From Curvibacter gracilis ATCC BAA-807 (GTDB lineage: Bacteria; Pseudomonadota; Gammaproteobacteria; Burkholderiales; Burkholderiaceae_C): 64,000 nt of DNA. The stretch is from assembly GCF_000518645.1 (NCBI RefSeq), contig NZ_JADZ01000017.1, forward strand, positions 1-64,000, given 5' to 3'. Below, in pieces: positions 18,434-26,289 of the stretch (position 1 is its first letter; every line of letters begins with the position of its first letter). Both the position numbers and the translations under genes were made by a program. The notes beneath the pieces are model-generated. The model was given only the letters and a program-made list of their open reading frames with translations, did not search any database and had not been told where the DNA came from.

Positions 18434-19145
18434 CGGCCACCTCCGCATCGTCGGTCCAGGGACGATCCAGGCCCAGATTCGCCACCGCACGGGCCCAGCG
18501 GCGCGACAGGCTGCCATCCACCTGGGCCCCCGCGGCCTCGAGCAGACAGCCGCCGGGCTCGACCGCGGGGTCGGCCACCCATTTGATCTCGACGCTGCCG
18601 AATTCGCCTGCCGGGGCATTGGCCAGAACCTCGTGGTCGACCGGGTTCAGCCGGACCACCGCGGTGCGGGCGTCCACCGACAACAACCCCAGGGCCTCCC
18701 GGATCACCGGGCGCAGCGCCGCCGTGTCCTGGGCCAGCTCACGCCGCACGACCTGGCGCGCCAACTCACAGGCCACATCCAGCACGCCCTGGGCCACCAC
18801 CTGCTCGGCATCGGCAAAGCGCTGCTCCAGCGAGGCCAGCAAAGCGTCGAAACGCTGACGCGCCTCGGCGCCCTGCTGGGCGATGTATTCATCGAGCCGG
18901 CGCTGCCCTTCCAGCGAGGCCTCCAGCCGGCCCTGCTCCAACCCCTGCTGAAAGCCCTCCTGGTGCGAGGCCTCCAGCATGGCCGGGCTGATCACGGGCT
19001 CGGCGGGCGCCTGGGCGGCCAGCATGGCGGCGACACGCCGGTTCTCGTCCACTTCGGTGAACTGCCATTGGGCAACGTCGTCGATCTCCTCACTCGGGAT
19101 GAAACGGGCGTACTGACGGGCGCGATTAGATGAGTTGGTCGTCAC
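18423..19145 (-). CDS. fliH: flagellar assembly protein FliH
   Basis: FliH is the peripheral stalk and regulator of FliI. The 240-residue protein has the conserved N-terminal RFIPSEEID (about 14-22), a coiled coil with glycine repeats ([16 protein letters not shown], about 61-76), and a C-terminal V/A-ATPase-E-like domain (to about 225). The GTG start at 19145 has GGAGG five bases upstream and lies 20 bases inside the end of fliG; no other start keeps the conserved N terminus. Confidence 0.93.
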   Translation of the reverse strand: MTTNSSNRARQYARFIPSEEIDDVAQWQFTEVDENRRVAAMLAAQAPAEPVISPAMLEASHQEGFQQGLEQGRLEASLEGQRRLDEYIAQQGAEARQRFDALLASLEQRFADAEQVVAQGVLDVACELARQVVRRELAQDTAALRPVIREALGLLSVDARTAVVRLNPVDHEVLANAPAGEFGSVEIKWVADPAVEPGGCLLEAAGAQVDGSLSRRWARAVANLGLDRPWTDDAEVADVD

Positions 19146-20121
19146 CGCCGCCTCCGATCACGATCTGGCCTTCGTCGGCCAGACGCCGCACCGTCTTGAG
19201 GATTTCCTTCTGCTGGGCCTCGACCTCGGACAGCCGCATCGGGCCACGGGATTCGAGGTCTTCGCGCAGCGTTTCGGCAGCCCGAGAAGACATGTTCGAC
19301 AGGAAGCGCTCCTTGAGCTCGGGCGCCGCGCCCTTGAGGGCCACGATGAGGGTCTCCGAGGCCACCTCCTTGAGCACCATCTGGATGGCCTTGTCGTCGA
19401 GCTTCATGACGTCGTCGAACACGAACATCTTGTCCATGATCTTCTGCGCCAGGTCGGGGTCATAGCCCCGGATCGATTCGAGCACCGTGCCCTCGATGTT
19501 GCTGCCCATCAGGTTGATGATCTCGGCCGCCGTCTTGATGCCGCCCAGCGAGGTCTTGCGGATCTTGTCGCCGCCGGCCAGCACCTTGAACAGCACCTCG
19601 TTGAGGTCTTTCAGCGCCGTCGGCTGGATGCCCTCGAGGGTGGCGATGCGCAACAGCACCTCGCCACGCTGGCGCTCGGTCAGTTGGGACAGCACTGCGG
19701 CGGCCTGTTCGTAATCCAGGTGGACCAGGATGGCGGCCACGATCTGCGGGTGTTCGTTGCGCAGCAACTCGGCCACCGACAAGGGGTCCATCCACTTCAG
19801 GCTTTCGATGCCGGAGACATCGCCGCCCTGCAAGATGCGATCGATCAGCAGCGAGGCCTTGTCGTCGCCCAGGGCGCGCCGCAGCACCGCCTTGACGTAG
19901 TCACCGGTGTCTGACACCAGCAGGCTCTGCTGCGCAGCCGCCTCGGTGAACTTGTTGACCACGTCGTCCACCCGGTCGCGCGAGACGGAGCGGGTGCGGG
20001 CGATGGTCTCGCCGAGCTTCTGCACCTCTTTGGGCGACAGGTGCTTGAACACCTCGGCCGCCTCTTCCTCACCCAGCGACATCAGAAAAATCGCCGCGTC
20101 GTTCAGACCTTGTTCGTCCAT
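19126..20121 (-). CDS. fliG: flagellar motor switch protein FliG
   Basis: FliG is the rotor protein that binds FliF, FliM and the MotA stator. The 331-residue protein has the N-terminal FliF-binding domain, the middle domain with RNEHPQIVAAILVHLD, and the C-terminal charged domain (MFVFDDVMKLDDKAIQ onward) that interacts with MotA. The length is standard. GGAG is near the ATG. It lies between fliF (24-base gap) and fliH. Confidence 0.97.
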   Translation of the reverse strand: MDEQGLNDAAIFLMSLGEEEAAEVFKHLSPKEVQKLGETIARTRSVSRDRVDDVVNKFTEAAAQQSLLVSDTGDYVKAVLRRALGDDKASLLIDRILQGGDVSGIESLKWMDPLSVAELLRNEHPQIVAAILVHLDYEQAAAVLSQLTERQRGEVLLRIATLEGIQPTALKDLNEVLFKVLAGGDKIRKTSLGGIKTAAEIINLMGSNIEGTVLESIRGYDPDLAQKIMDKMFVFDDVMKLDDKAIQMVLKEVASETLIVALKGAAPELKERFLSNMSSRAAETLREDLESRGPMRLSEVEAQQKEILKTVRRLADEGQIVIGGGGDDQLI

Positions 20122-20145
20122 ATCATCTCTCCGGAGAGTGCCTGA

Positions 20146-21840
20146 TCATGCCGGCGCTTCGCCGTTGACCCAGGTCTTGATGATATTAGCCACCGCAATC
20201 GGATTCTGCTTGGCCAATTGGCGTGCGTCCTCAAGGCGCAGCTGCTCCTTGGTCGGGGGCACCGGCGTATTGTCGGCCGCCGGGGCGGGCAACAAGTCAG
20301 GCCGGCTGGGGGTCTCGGACTCGATGGCATCGAGCTGGGTGCCCGCCACGGCTGGCACCACGGGCTCAACCTTGGGCGCATTCATCGCCTTCACGGCCGG
20401 GCGCACCATGCCCATCAGCACAATCAGCCCAAACAAGACCATGCCGACCGGCCAGGCAAAGCTCTTCGCCAACTCCAGCATCTCCGGCTGCTTCCACAGC
20501 GGCACCGGCGTGTTGTCCGTGGCCAAGGCCATGAACGGGGTGTTCATCAGGTTGACCGAGTCACCGCGCTCCTTGCTGTAGCCGATGGTGTCGCGAACCA
20601 GCGCTGTCATCTGCTCCAGTTGCTCAGCTGTCAGAGGCTTGTTCACAGGCTTGCCCTTTTCTTCAGGGCCGCTCTGGTAATTGACCACCACGGCCGCGCT
20701 CAGGCGCTTGACCGCGCCTGTGCCGCCCTTGACCACCTTGACCGTCTTGTCCACCTCGTAGTTGGTGACCGACTCCTTCTTGGTGGGGGTATTGGTGCCG
20801 CCCGCCGGCGCACCCGCGGTCAGCGTCGGTGCAGCGCCGTTGATAGGGGCATTCGCCGCTGCTGCGGGTTGATTGCTGGTGGCACCAGGCACGCCGGTGG
20901 GCGGGGTGGCCGCAGTGCCGCCACCGCTTTCCACCACCTGCTGGCTGCGCACGGCCGCGCTGTCAGGGGTCTGGTTGGGCTTGTGCAACTCCGAAGTCGA
21001 TTCAGTCTGAGAAAAATCAATTTCAGCCGTCACCTGCGCCTTGACGTTCTGCCGCCCCACCACCGGCTCCAGGATGTCGATGATGCGCTTGCTGTAGAGC
21101 TGCTCGATCTGCTGCACATATTGAAGCTGCTGCACATCGCCGCCGGCGCCGGCCGCGTCAGGGGTGGCCGACAGCAGCTTGCCGTTGTCGTCGATCACAC
21201 TCACGGCGGCCGGGTTCATGTCCGGCACGCTGGATGCCACGAGATGCACAATGCCGGCCAGTTGGGCCCGGTCCAGGATGCGTCCCGGGTACAGGGTGAC
21301 CAGCACCGAAGCCGAGGGCTTGAGCTGCTCGCGGAAGAACCCGTTCTGATTGGGCAGCGCCAGGTGCACGCGGGCACTCTGGATGGCCGCCACCGCCTGG
21401 ATGGAACGGGTCAGCTCGCCCTCCAGACCCCGCTGGAAGTTCAGCCGCTCCTGGAACTGGGTCACGCCAAAGCGGTTGCCCTCCATCAACTCAAAGCCGG
21501 TCACCGACCCCTTGGGCAGCCCTTGGGAGGCCAGGCGCAGGCGCAGGTCATGCACGCGATCTGAGGGCACCATGATGGCGCCACCGCCCTCGGAGTACTT
21601 GTAGGGCACATTCATCTGGGCCAGTTGCGCCACCACCGCGCCACCGTCCTTGTCGCTGAGGTTGGCGTAGAGCACCTTCCAGTCGGCCTGGCGCGTCATG
21701 AAGGTGCCGGCCAGGGCGACCACCACCAGCAAGGCGATGCCCAGCGCAAGCTTGATCTTCTGCGACCGATCCAGCTCGGCGAGCTTTTGTGTCCACGATG
21801 GGGCCACTGGGGTAGCGGTAATTTCAGCGACGGCAGACAT
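20146..21840 (-). CDS. fliF: flagellar MS-ring protein FliF
   Basis: FliF builds the MS ring in the inner membrane. The 564-residue protein has a first membrane helix (about 31-48), the YscJ-like ring-building motifs (ADWKVLYANLSDKDGG to EGELTRSIQAV), a Pro/Thr/Ala-rich periplasmic linker (about 290-350), a second membrane helix (about 445-465) and the C-terminal FliG-binding tail ending NPIAVANIIKTWVNGEA. It is the first gene of the leftward fliFGHIJK operon and divergent from fliE. Confidence 0.96.
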   Translation of the reverse strand: MSAVAEITATPVAPSWTQKLAELDRSQKIKLALGIALLVVVALAGTFMTRQADWKVLYANLSDKDGGAVVAQLAQMNVPYKYSEGGGAIMVPSDRVHDLRLRLASQGLPKGSVTGFELMEGNRFGVTQFQERLNFQRGLEGELTRSIQAVAAIQSARVHLALPNQNGFFREQLKPSASVLVTLYPGRILDRAQLAGIVHLVASSVPDMNPAAVSVIDDNGKLLSATPDAAGAGGDVQQLQYVQQIEQLYSKRIIDILEPVVGRQNVKAQVTAEIDFSQTESTSELHKPNQTPDSAAVRSQQVVESGGGTAATPPTGVPGATSNQPAAAANAPINGAAPTLTAGAPAGGTNTPTKKESVTNYEVDKTVKVVKGGTGAVKRLSAAVVVNYQSGPEEKGKPVNKPLTAEQLEQMTALVRDTIGYSKERGDSVNLMNTPFMALATDNTPVPLWKQPEMLELAKSFAWPVGMVLFGLIVLMGMVRPAVKAMNAPKVEPVVPAVAGTQLDAIESETPSRPDLLPAPAADNTPVPPTKEQLRLEDARQLAKQNPIAVANIIKTWVNGEAPA

Positions 21841-22009
21841 CTTGTTTCCAGGTCAAAGGGGTGGCAATACACCTCAGGTTGGAGCCGATTATTCAGCCTG
21901 ACCGCCGCGCCATCGCCGGGATAAACCAGCTCTTTGGACCTCAATTCAAAGGTCTGCCACCCCGCCAAGTCCCTAACATCGGCGTCAATGATCTCACCGG
22001 AGAAGCGCC
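21841..22009. promoter_or_regulatory. divergent fliF/fliE promoter region
   Basis: This 169-base gap separates the divergent fliF and fliE starts and must carry promoters for both. GCCGATTATT at 21884-21893 (plus strand) looks like a sigma-28 -10, but no TAAA box lies at the required distance. These are normally early or middle genes, so another sigma factor is expected. Confidence 0.4.
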
Positions 22010-22342
22010 ATGGATCTGCGATTCCCCTCGACCGCCACCCTCAGCCCACTCAGCACCCGCACACCGCAAATCGGCAAGGCCGGCACCGGCGCGGCCGGGC
22101 AGACCTCATCCACCGGCAGCGCCGGCTTCTCGGGTGAGTTGAGCAACGCCCTCAAATCCGTGAGCGCCGCCCAGAACAAGGCCACCCAGATGCAGCAGGA
22201 AGTGCAGATGGAGAACCCCAATGTCAGCCTGGAAGACACCATGATCGCCATCCAGAAGGCCCAGATCGGCTTTCAGGCCACCATGCACGTGCGCAACCGC
22301 ATGGTTCAGGCCTACACCGACATCATGAACATGCAGGTCTGA
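22010..22342 (+). CDS. fliE: flagellar hook-basal body complex protein FliE
   Basis: FliE joins the MS ring to the rod and opens the export path. The 110-residue protein has a low-complexity first 40 residues and the conserved C-terminal half (NPNVSLEDTMIAIQKAQIGF to VQAYTDIMNMQV). GGAG lies nine bases before the ATG. It is monocistronic, with a terminator just downstream. Confidence 0.95.
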   Translation: MDLRFPSTATLSPLSTRTPQIGKAGTGAAGQTSSTGSAGFSGELSNALKSVSAAQNKATQMQQEVQMENPNVSLEDTMIAIQKAQIGFQATMHVRNRMVQAYTDIMNMQV

Positions 22343-22373
22343 ACCCCTCGCCCCGCCAAGCACGACCCCAAAC

Positions 22374-22408
22374 AAAAAGCCCGCTTCGGTCAACGAAGCG
22401 GGCTTTTT
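22374..22408. terminator. bidirectional rho-independent terminator between fliE and fliT
   Basis: A perfect 15-base inverted repeat with a five-base loop (GTCAA): the left arm AAAAAGCCCGCTTCG at 22374-22388 pairs with 22394-22408. The GC core has a T-run on either strand. It can end both rightward fliE and leftward fliST transcripts. Confidence 0.92.
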
Positions 22409-22474
22409 GTCATCGAGGGCCCTGTTTCAGGCCCCAGAAGCATCAAGGGAGCCCGCCGAAGCAGGCCCATCCCA

Positions 22475-22777
22475 TCAGTGGAGCAGTCGCGAGCCGCCGT
22501 CCAGCAGACGCTGGATGTCAGAAAGCCGAGGCTCGGCCAGGTTGCGGATCAGGGCGTCGTTGCGCAGGATGCGCAGCATGATCTTGCCCTTCTCGCTGCG
22601 GTCCTCGCTGGCCAGAGGCTCCACCTGGGACTGGTGGTGCAATTGCTCGATCAGCACCGCACAGGCACCTTCGAGTTGCATGACCTGCTCCCAGTCTTCA
22701 CGTTGTGCGGCCATCAACATGCGCTGGCTGGCGCCCTCGATGGCCTTGTAGTAATCAAGCAGAGATTGTTGCTGCAC
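22475..22777 (-). CDS. fliT: FliT-like flagellar chaperone
   Basis: A 100-residue helical protein (LLDYYKAIEGASQRMLMAAQ at the start). Size and position directly after fliS match FliT, the FliD chaperone that in enterics also represses FlhDC. Sequence similarity alone is weak, as usual for this family. The start is GTG at 22777 with AAGGGGG seven bases upstream. It is 18 bases downstream of fliS. Confidence 0.78.
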   Translation of the reverse strand: MQQQSLLDYYKAIEGASQRMLMAAQREDWEQVMQLEGACAVLIEQLHHQSQVEPLASEDRSEKGKIMLRILRNDALIRNLAEPRLSDIQRLLDGGSRLLH

Positions 22778-22795
22778 GTTATGCCCCCTTGCTAT

Positions 22796-23197
22796 TCAAC
22801 GTGTTTGAGGTCTGATGGCCTTCCAGGCCTCAGCGACGGGTCGGATCAGTTCGATCACGGATTGGACAGCCTCGGGACTGTTGCTCAAATTGGCCTTGGT
22901 CAGTTCAAACACCGCGTAGCTGTAGAGCGAATCGAGGTTCTTGGCCACATCGCCCCCTTCCTTTTCGTTGAGAACACTGCGCAGACCATCCTGAAGAATC
23001 TGGATGGCCTTGTTGAGATACCGGGACTTCTCCTGGATATCGCCGCGGCTCATGGCACCCGACACCTTCGAGAGGCTGTCCAGCAAGCCGTCGAACAACA
23101 GAACCACCAACTGATGCGGATCCGCACCAGTGATACTGGTTTCGACGCCAACACGTTGATAGGCAGATGCAGCTCGGGTACTCACGGGTGTAAACAT
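22796..23197 (-). CDS. fliS: flagellin export chaperone FliS
   Basis: FliS binds the C terminus of flagellin and keeps it unfolded for export. The 133-residue four-helix protein has the family core VGVETSITGADPHQLVVLLF and AIQILQDGLRSVLN. The ATG at 23197 (MFTPVSTRAASAYQ) is the family-like start and has GAGG upstream; an 11-codon in-frame extension is rejected. It is divergent from fliC1, which encodes its client. Confidence 0.95.
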   Translation of the reverse strand: MFTPVSTRAASAYQRVGVETSITGADPHQLVVLLFDGLLDSLSKVSGAMSRGDIQEKSRYLNKAIQILQDGLRSVLNEKEGGDVAKNLDSLYSYAVFELTKANLSNSPEAVQSVIELIRPVAEAWKAIRPQTR

Positions 23198-23445
23198 TCT
23201 TTTGGCCTCGCAAATTGTCGCACGGTACAACTGGTGTATCGGCAGCCCGGCCCGGTTCTGAAGGGCTCAATAGCAAGACATTTGGCAGGCTATTCCCAGA
23301 GGGCTTCACAAACCCCCTGAACAAGCCGGATTCACACTCTATATAGAAGGATCGAGAACGCCCCAGATCCCACCCGACACCCGTGAGCGAGACCCGCCGG
23401 CACCCCGATTGCCAACTTGTTTGCACTCTCGCTCACAAGTAGACC

Positions 23446-23472
23446 TAAAGTTTTCTGCGCACGACCCGAAAA
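23446..23472 (+). promoter_or_regulatory. sigma-28 (FliA) promoter of fliC1
   Basis: TAAAGTTT at 23446-23453 is followed by exactly 11 bases and CCCGAAAA at 23465-23472. The flagellar sigma-28 consensus is TAAAGTTT-N11-GCCGATAA, so the -35 is perfect and the -10 matches at six of eight bases. The transcript would begin near 23479, about 90 bases before the flagellin ATG. FliA itself is encoded at 53770-54486. Confidence 0.85.
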
Positions 23473-23531
23473 ACAATGCAACGGGCTTCAAGAAGGGTTC
23501 GTTGCCAAGCCTGCGACACCGCAGGTTTGAC

Positions 23532-23548
23532 ATCAGCGATAGGCTGAT
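23532..23548 (+). promoter_or_regulatory. hairpin in the fliC1 mRNA leader
   Basis: A six-base perfect stem (ATCAGC/GCTGAT) with a five-base loop (GATAG) is followed by TTTTT and lies 10 bases before the AAGGAG ribosome-binding site at 23559-23564. It could affect mRNA stability or translation; a role is not shown. Confidence 0.4.
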
Positions 23549-23571
23549 TTTTAACTTGAAGGAGCTTCAAA

Positions 23572-24417
23572 ATGGCAATGACCATCAACACCAACGTCAA
23601 CTCGCTGACGGCGCAACGTAACGCAAGCGCCAACCAGATGAGCCTGTCCACCTCGATCGCACGCCTGTCTTCGGGTCTGCGCGTCAACAGCGCCAAGGAC
23701 GACGCCGCCGGCCTGGCCATCGCCACCCGCATGGACGCCCAGGCTCGAGGCATGACGGTGGCCATCCGTAACGCCAACGACGGCATCTCGATGCTGCAGA
23801 CGGCTGAAAGCGGCATGCAGACCGTGTCTGACATGCTGCAGCGCATGCGTGAACTGGCTGTGCAAGCGACCAACTCGACCAACACCTCGTCCGACGTCGC
23901 CTCGCTGAACCAGGAATACACCCAGCTGGCAGGTGAAATCGGCCGTACTGTGAGTGCCGTTCAATTCAACGGCACTTCGATCCTGACCACCACCGGCGGC
24001 TTTGATTTCCAGGTCGGCGCCAATTCGGGTCAAACCATCACCATTGGCTCGGGCACATTGAACCTGAATCAGGCCAGTTCTGTGTCTGCCGTTTACGCAG
24101 GCAGCGCCGCCAGCGCTTTGACCACATCCGCAAACAGTGCAAACGCCAGCAACATTGATGCGATCGACAAGGCCCTGCAAGCCATCAACGACAGCCGCGC
24201 TTCACTGGGTGCTGCGCAAAGCCGCTTCCAGAACACGGTCAACTTCCTGCAAAGCGCAGTGGAAAATCAGACTGCTGCCAAGGGCCGCATCATGGACGCC
24301 GACTTCGCCTCGGAAACCGCCAACCTGAGCCGCGCACAAATCCTGCAACAGGCCGGCACAGCGATGATCGCCCAAGCCAACCAGCTGCCCCAGGGTGTGC
24401 TGTCTCTGCTGCGTTAA
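23572..24417 (+). CDS. fliC: flagellin FliC, first copy
   Basis: The filament subunit, 281 residues. It has the conserved N-terminal D0/D1 region (starting MAMTINTNVNSL; LSSGLRVNSAKDDAAGLAIA; to about 130) and C-terminal D1/D0 region (from about 195: NIDAIDKALQAI to QLPQGVLSLLR). The middle is only about 60 residues, rich in Ser, Thr, Ala and Gly, so there is no folded D2/D3 domain. Such Ser/Thr residues are the usual sites of flagellin O-glycosylation. It has its own sigma-28 promoter, a strong AAGGAG site and a downstream terminator. It is nearly identical to fliC2 apart from the centre and ends. Confidence 0.97.
   Translation: MAMTINTNVNSLTAQRNASANQMSLSTSIARLSSGLRVNSAKDDAAGLAIATRMDAQARGMTVAIRNANDGISMLQTAESGMQTVSDMLQRMRELAVQATNSTNTSSDVASLNQEYTQLAGEIGRTVSAVQFNGTSILTTTGGFDFQVGANSGQTITIGSGTLNLNQASSVSAVYAGSAASALTTSANSANASNIDAIDKALQAINDSRASLGAAQSRFQNTVNFLQSAVENQTAAKGRIMDADFASETANLSRAQILQQAGTAMIAQANQLPQGVLSLLR
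23770..23924 (+). repeat. 155-bp tract identical to 26488-26642 (fliC1 copy)
   Basis: Every base matches the corresponding part of fliC2, at a constant offset of 2718. Substitutions, including synonymous ones, resume immediately on both sides (23769 T/C and 23925 G/A). It encodes the D1 region from NANDGISMLQ to NQEYT. Confidence 0.93.
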
Positions 24418-24446
24418 GCCAGCGCCCGCTTCAAGTTGAACCTTCG

Positions 24447-24470
24447 AACCCCGGCATAAGCCGGGGTTTT
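24447..24470 (+). terminator. rho-independent terminator after fliC1
   Basis: AACCCCGGC pairs with GCCGGGGTT around an ATAA loop, followed by TT and then CTAC. It lies 30 bases after the flagellin stop codon and separates fliC1 from fliD. Confidence 0.88.
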
Positions 24471-24556
24471 CTACTGGAGTTGCGGCTTTTCATTTGGAGG
24501 TTCGCTTGCTAGAGTAGAAGAGCGCAGGCTCTCTATCTGCACCAGGGGATACCAAC

Positions 24557-25996
24557 ATGACCATTTCTTCACCCGGCATTGGCAGCAATGGCCTTGACGT
24601 CAATGCGATCGTCACCAAGCTCGTCGCCGTCGAGAGCCAGCCCGTTACCCTGCTGCAGAAAAAGGGCTCTCAGATCCAGAGCACCATCTCCTCCTGGGGC
24701 ACCGTGAAATCCCAGTTGTCCGCGATCCAGGACGCGGCCTCTGCGCTGCTCGACAAATCGGCCTGGGCATCACGCACCGTCAGTTCAAGCAACAGCAGCG
24801 CCGTGAGTGGGGCCGTCACCACAGGCGCGCTGGCAGGCAACTACAGCGTGTCAGTGACCCAGCTGGCTCAGTCCCAAACCACCTTGTCGAGCGGCATCAC
24901 CTCCGGCAGCGCCATCGGCTCAGCAGGGCGCCTGGACATACAGGTCGGCCAGTGGAGTGGCAGCACATTTACTCAGGGCAGTGGCTCGACCGTGAGCGTC
25001 ACGGTCAATGCCACAGACACCTTGAGTGACATCGCCACACGCATCAACGGCTCCAATGCGGGGGTTAGCGCATCAGTCGTGACATCAGGGGGGCAGGACA
25101 AACTGGTGGTGCGAGGTGCCAACACCGGCGACAGCAACGGCTTTCAGATACAGGCCTTTGACAGCGGCGGCACGGCCATCACCGATGGCACCACGGGCGC
25201 AGGCAAGCTCGCCTATGCCAGCAACGGCACGAGCATCGTCGGCATGGGTCTGTCGCAGGCTGCCAAGAATTCGGCGGCTACGGTCGACGGCGTCGCAGTG
25301 AGTTCCACCAACAACCAAATCACCGGAGCTGTCTCAGGCCTCACCCTCAATCTGCAGCAGGTTACCACCTCGCCCGTAACCGTGAGCGTGGCCGCAGACA
25401 CCACGACGACCAGCGACAAGGTGAGCGCCTTCGTGACGGCCTACAACCAGGCCATTTCGGCCATGCGTAACCTCACAAAATACGACCCCAGCACAAAAGC
25501 ATCCTCGCCACTGCAGGGCGACAGCACGGCCATCGGCCTGCAAAATGCGCTGCGCCAGATGGTGGTGGGCAACGGTCCTGCCAGCAGCAGCTACAGCAGC
25601 CTCAGCGCCGTGGGCATCTCCATGCAGCAAGACGGCACCCTGGCGGTCAACAGCACCAAATTGAATGCAGCCATCACCAGCAACCCCAGCAACCTGGAGT
25701 CCCTGTTTGACGCCAATGGCGGAAGCACCACGACGAACGGGATTGCCCGGCGCATCCGAGACTTTGCCATGGCGGCCAACAACACAGGCGGCAGCGTCTC
25801 CAACCGAACCTCGGCCCTGCAGACAGCCCTGACCCGCAACAGCACCGACGTGACCAAGATGCAGGATCGGATTGCCGTGATCCAAGCCCGTCTTTACAAA
25901 CAATACAACTCGCTGGACACCAACCTGACCAGCCTCAACAGCCTCAGTAGCCTAGTCAACCAGCAGATCACCACCTGGAACAAATCGTCAGGCTGA
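24557..25996 (+). CDS. fliD: flagellar filament cap protein FliD
   Basis: FliD forms the cap under which flagellin polymerises. The 479-residue protein has the conserved N-terminal region (ISSPGIGSNGLDVNAIVTKL) and a C-terminal coiled coil (about 415-479) ending SLVNQQITTWN. The middle is Ser/Thr/Gly-rich. It starts 86 bases after the fliC1 terminator, so it needs its own promoter, which was not identified. It lies between the two flagellin genes. Confidence 0.95.
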   Translation: MTISSPGIGSNGLDVNAIVTKLVAVESQPVTLLQKKGSQIQSTISSWGTVKSQLSAIQDAASALLDKSAWASRTVSSSNSSAVSGAVTTGALAGNYSVSVTQLAQSQTTLSSGITSGSAIGSAGRLDIQVGQWSGSTFTQGSGSTVSVTVNATDTLSDIATRINGSNAGVSASVVTSGGQDKLVVRGANTGDSNGFQIQAFDSGGTAITDGTTGAGKLAYASNGTSIVGMGLSQAAKNSAATVDGVAVSSTNNQITGAVSGLTLNLQQVTTSPVTVSVAADTTTTSDKVSAFVTAYNQAISAMRNLTKYDPSTKASSPLQGDSTAIGLQNALRQMVVGNGPASSSYSSLSAVGISMQQDGTLAVNSTKLNAAITSNPSNLESLFDANGGSTTTNGIARRIRDFAMAANNTGGSVSNRTSALQTALTRNSTDVTKMQDRIAVIQARLYKQYNSLDTNLTSLNSLSSLVNQQITTWNKSSG

Positions 25997-26289
25997 CGCG
26001 CTCACCCGCCACCACCCGGCCAAGGCGACGATACCCGCCTCACCCCTCCCTCACCTCTCCAGCCCGGCGCCCCCATCACTGCGGGGCAAACCTGGGCCAG
26101 ACGCTCAGAGGACACCGACACCCGGTAAAAGTCCCGAACTGAGCGGCCAGAAGCCCGCTTATCCAGCCTTCTGTTTTTCTCCCAAGCCGAATAATTTTCA
26201 CAACACTCGGCTGGGATCGGTCGCTGTATTCCGTACAGACATCGCACCGTGTGGATCGTTCATCTTGCATTCATTGAAGGAGCCGTCCC
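25997..26289. promoter_or_regulatory. fliC2 upstream region without a clear sigma-28 site
   Basis: This 293-base spacer has GCCGAATAA at 26186-26194, like a sigma-28 -10, but no TAAA 19 bases upstream. TAAAAGTC at 26126-26133 lacks a -10 at the right distance. A CTGTA/TACAG hairpin with a five-base loop is at 26224-26238. A strong AAGGAG site lies at 26277-26282. The promoter class of fliC2 is unresolved. Confidence 0.4.

Larger units (their letters stand above)
23198..23571. other. fliS/fliC1 divergent regulatory region
   Basis: This 374-base non-coding region holds the sigma-28 promoter of fliC1, a leader of about 90 bases with a hairpin, and presumably the leftward fliST promoter. A CTATATAGAAG stretch at 23339-23349 could supply a sigma-70-like -10 in either direction, but no matching -35 was found. 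There is no coding sequence. Confidence 0.5.

Noticed and set aside
16574-18586. 670-codon plus-strand open frame opposite fliJ and fliI
   Set aside because: His/Gln/Arg-rich antisense shadow of fliJ and fliI, both of which are clear in the minus strand.
21853-21893. TCAAAG plus GCCGATTA as a sigma-28 promoter for fliE
   Set aside because: The distance between the two halves is far longer than the fixed spacing of this promoter class.
26126-26152. TAAAAGTC as a sigma-28 -35 for fliC2
   Set aside because: At the required 11-base spacing the next bases are GGCCAGAA, a poor -10; the GCCGAATAA further on is too far away.
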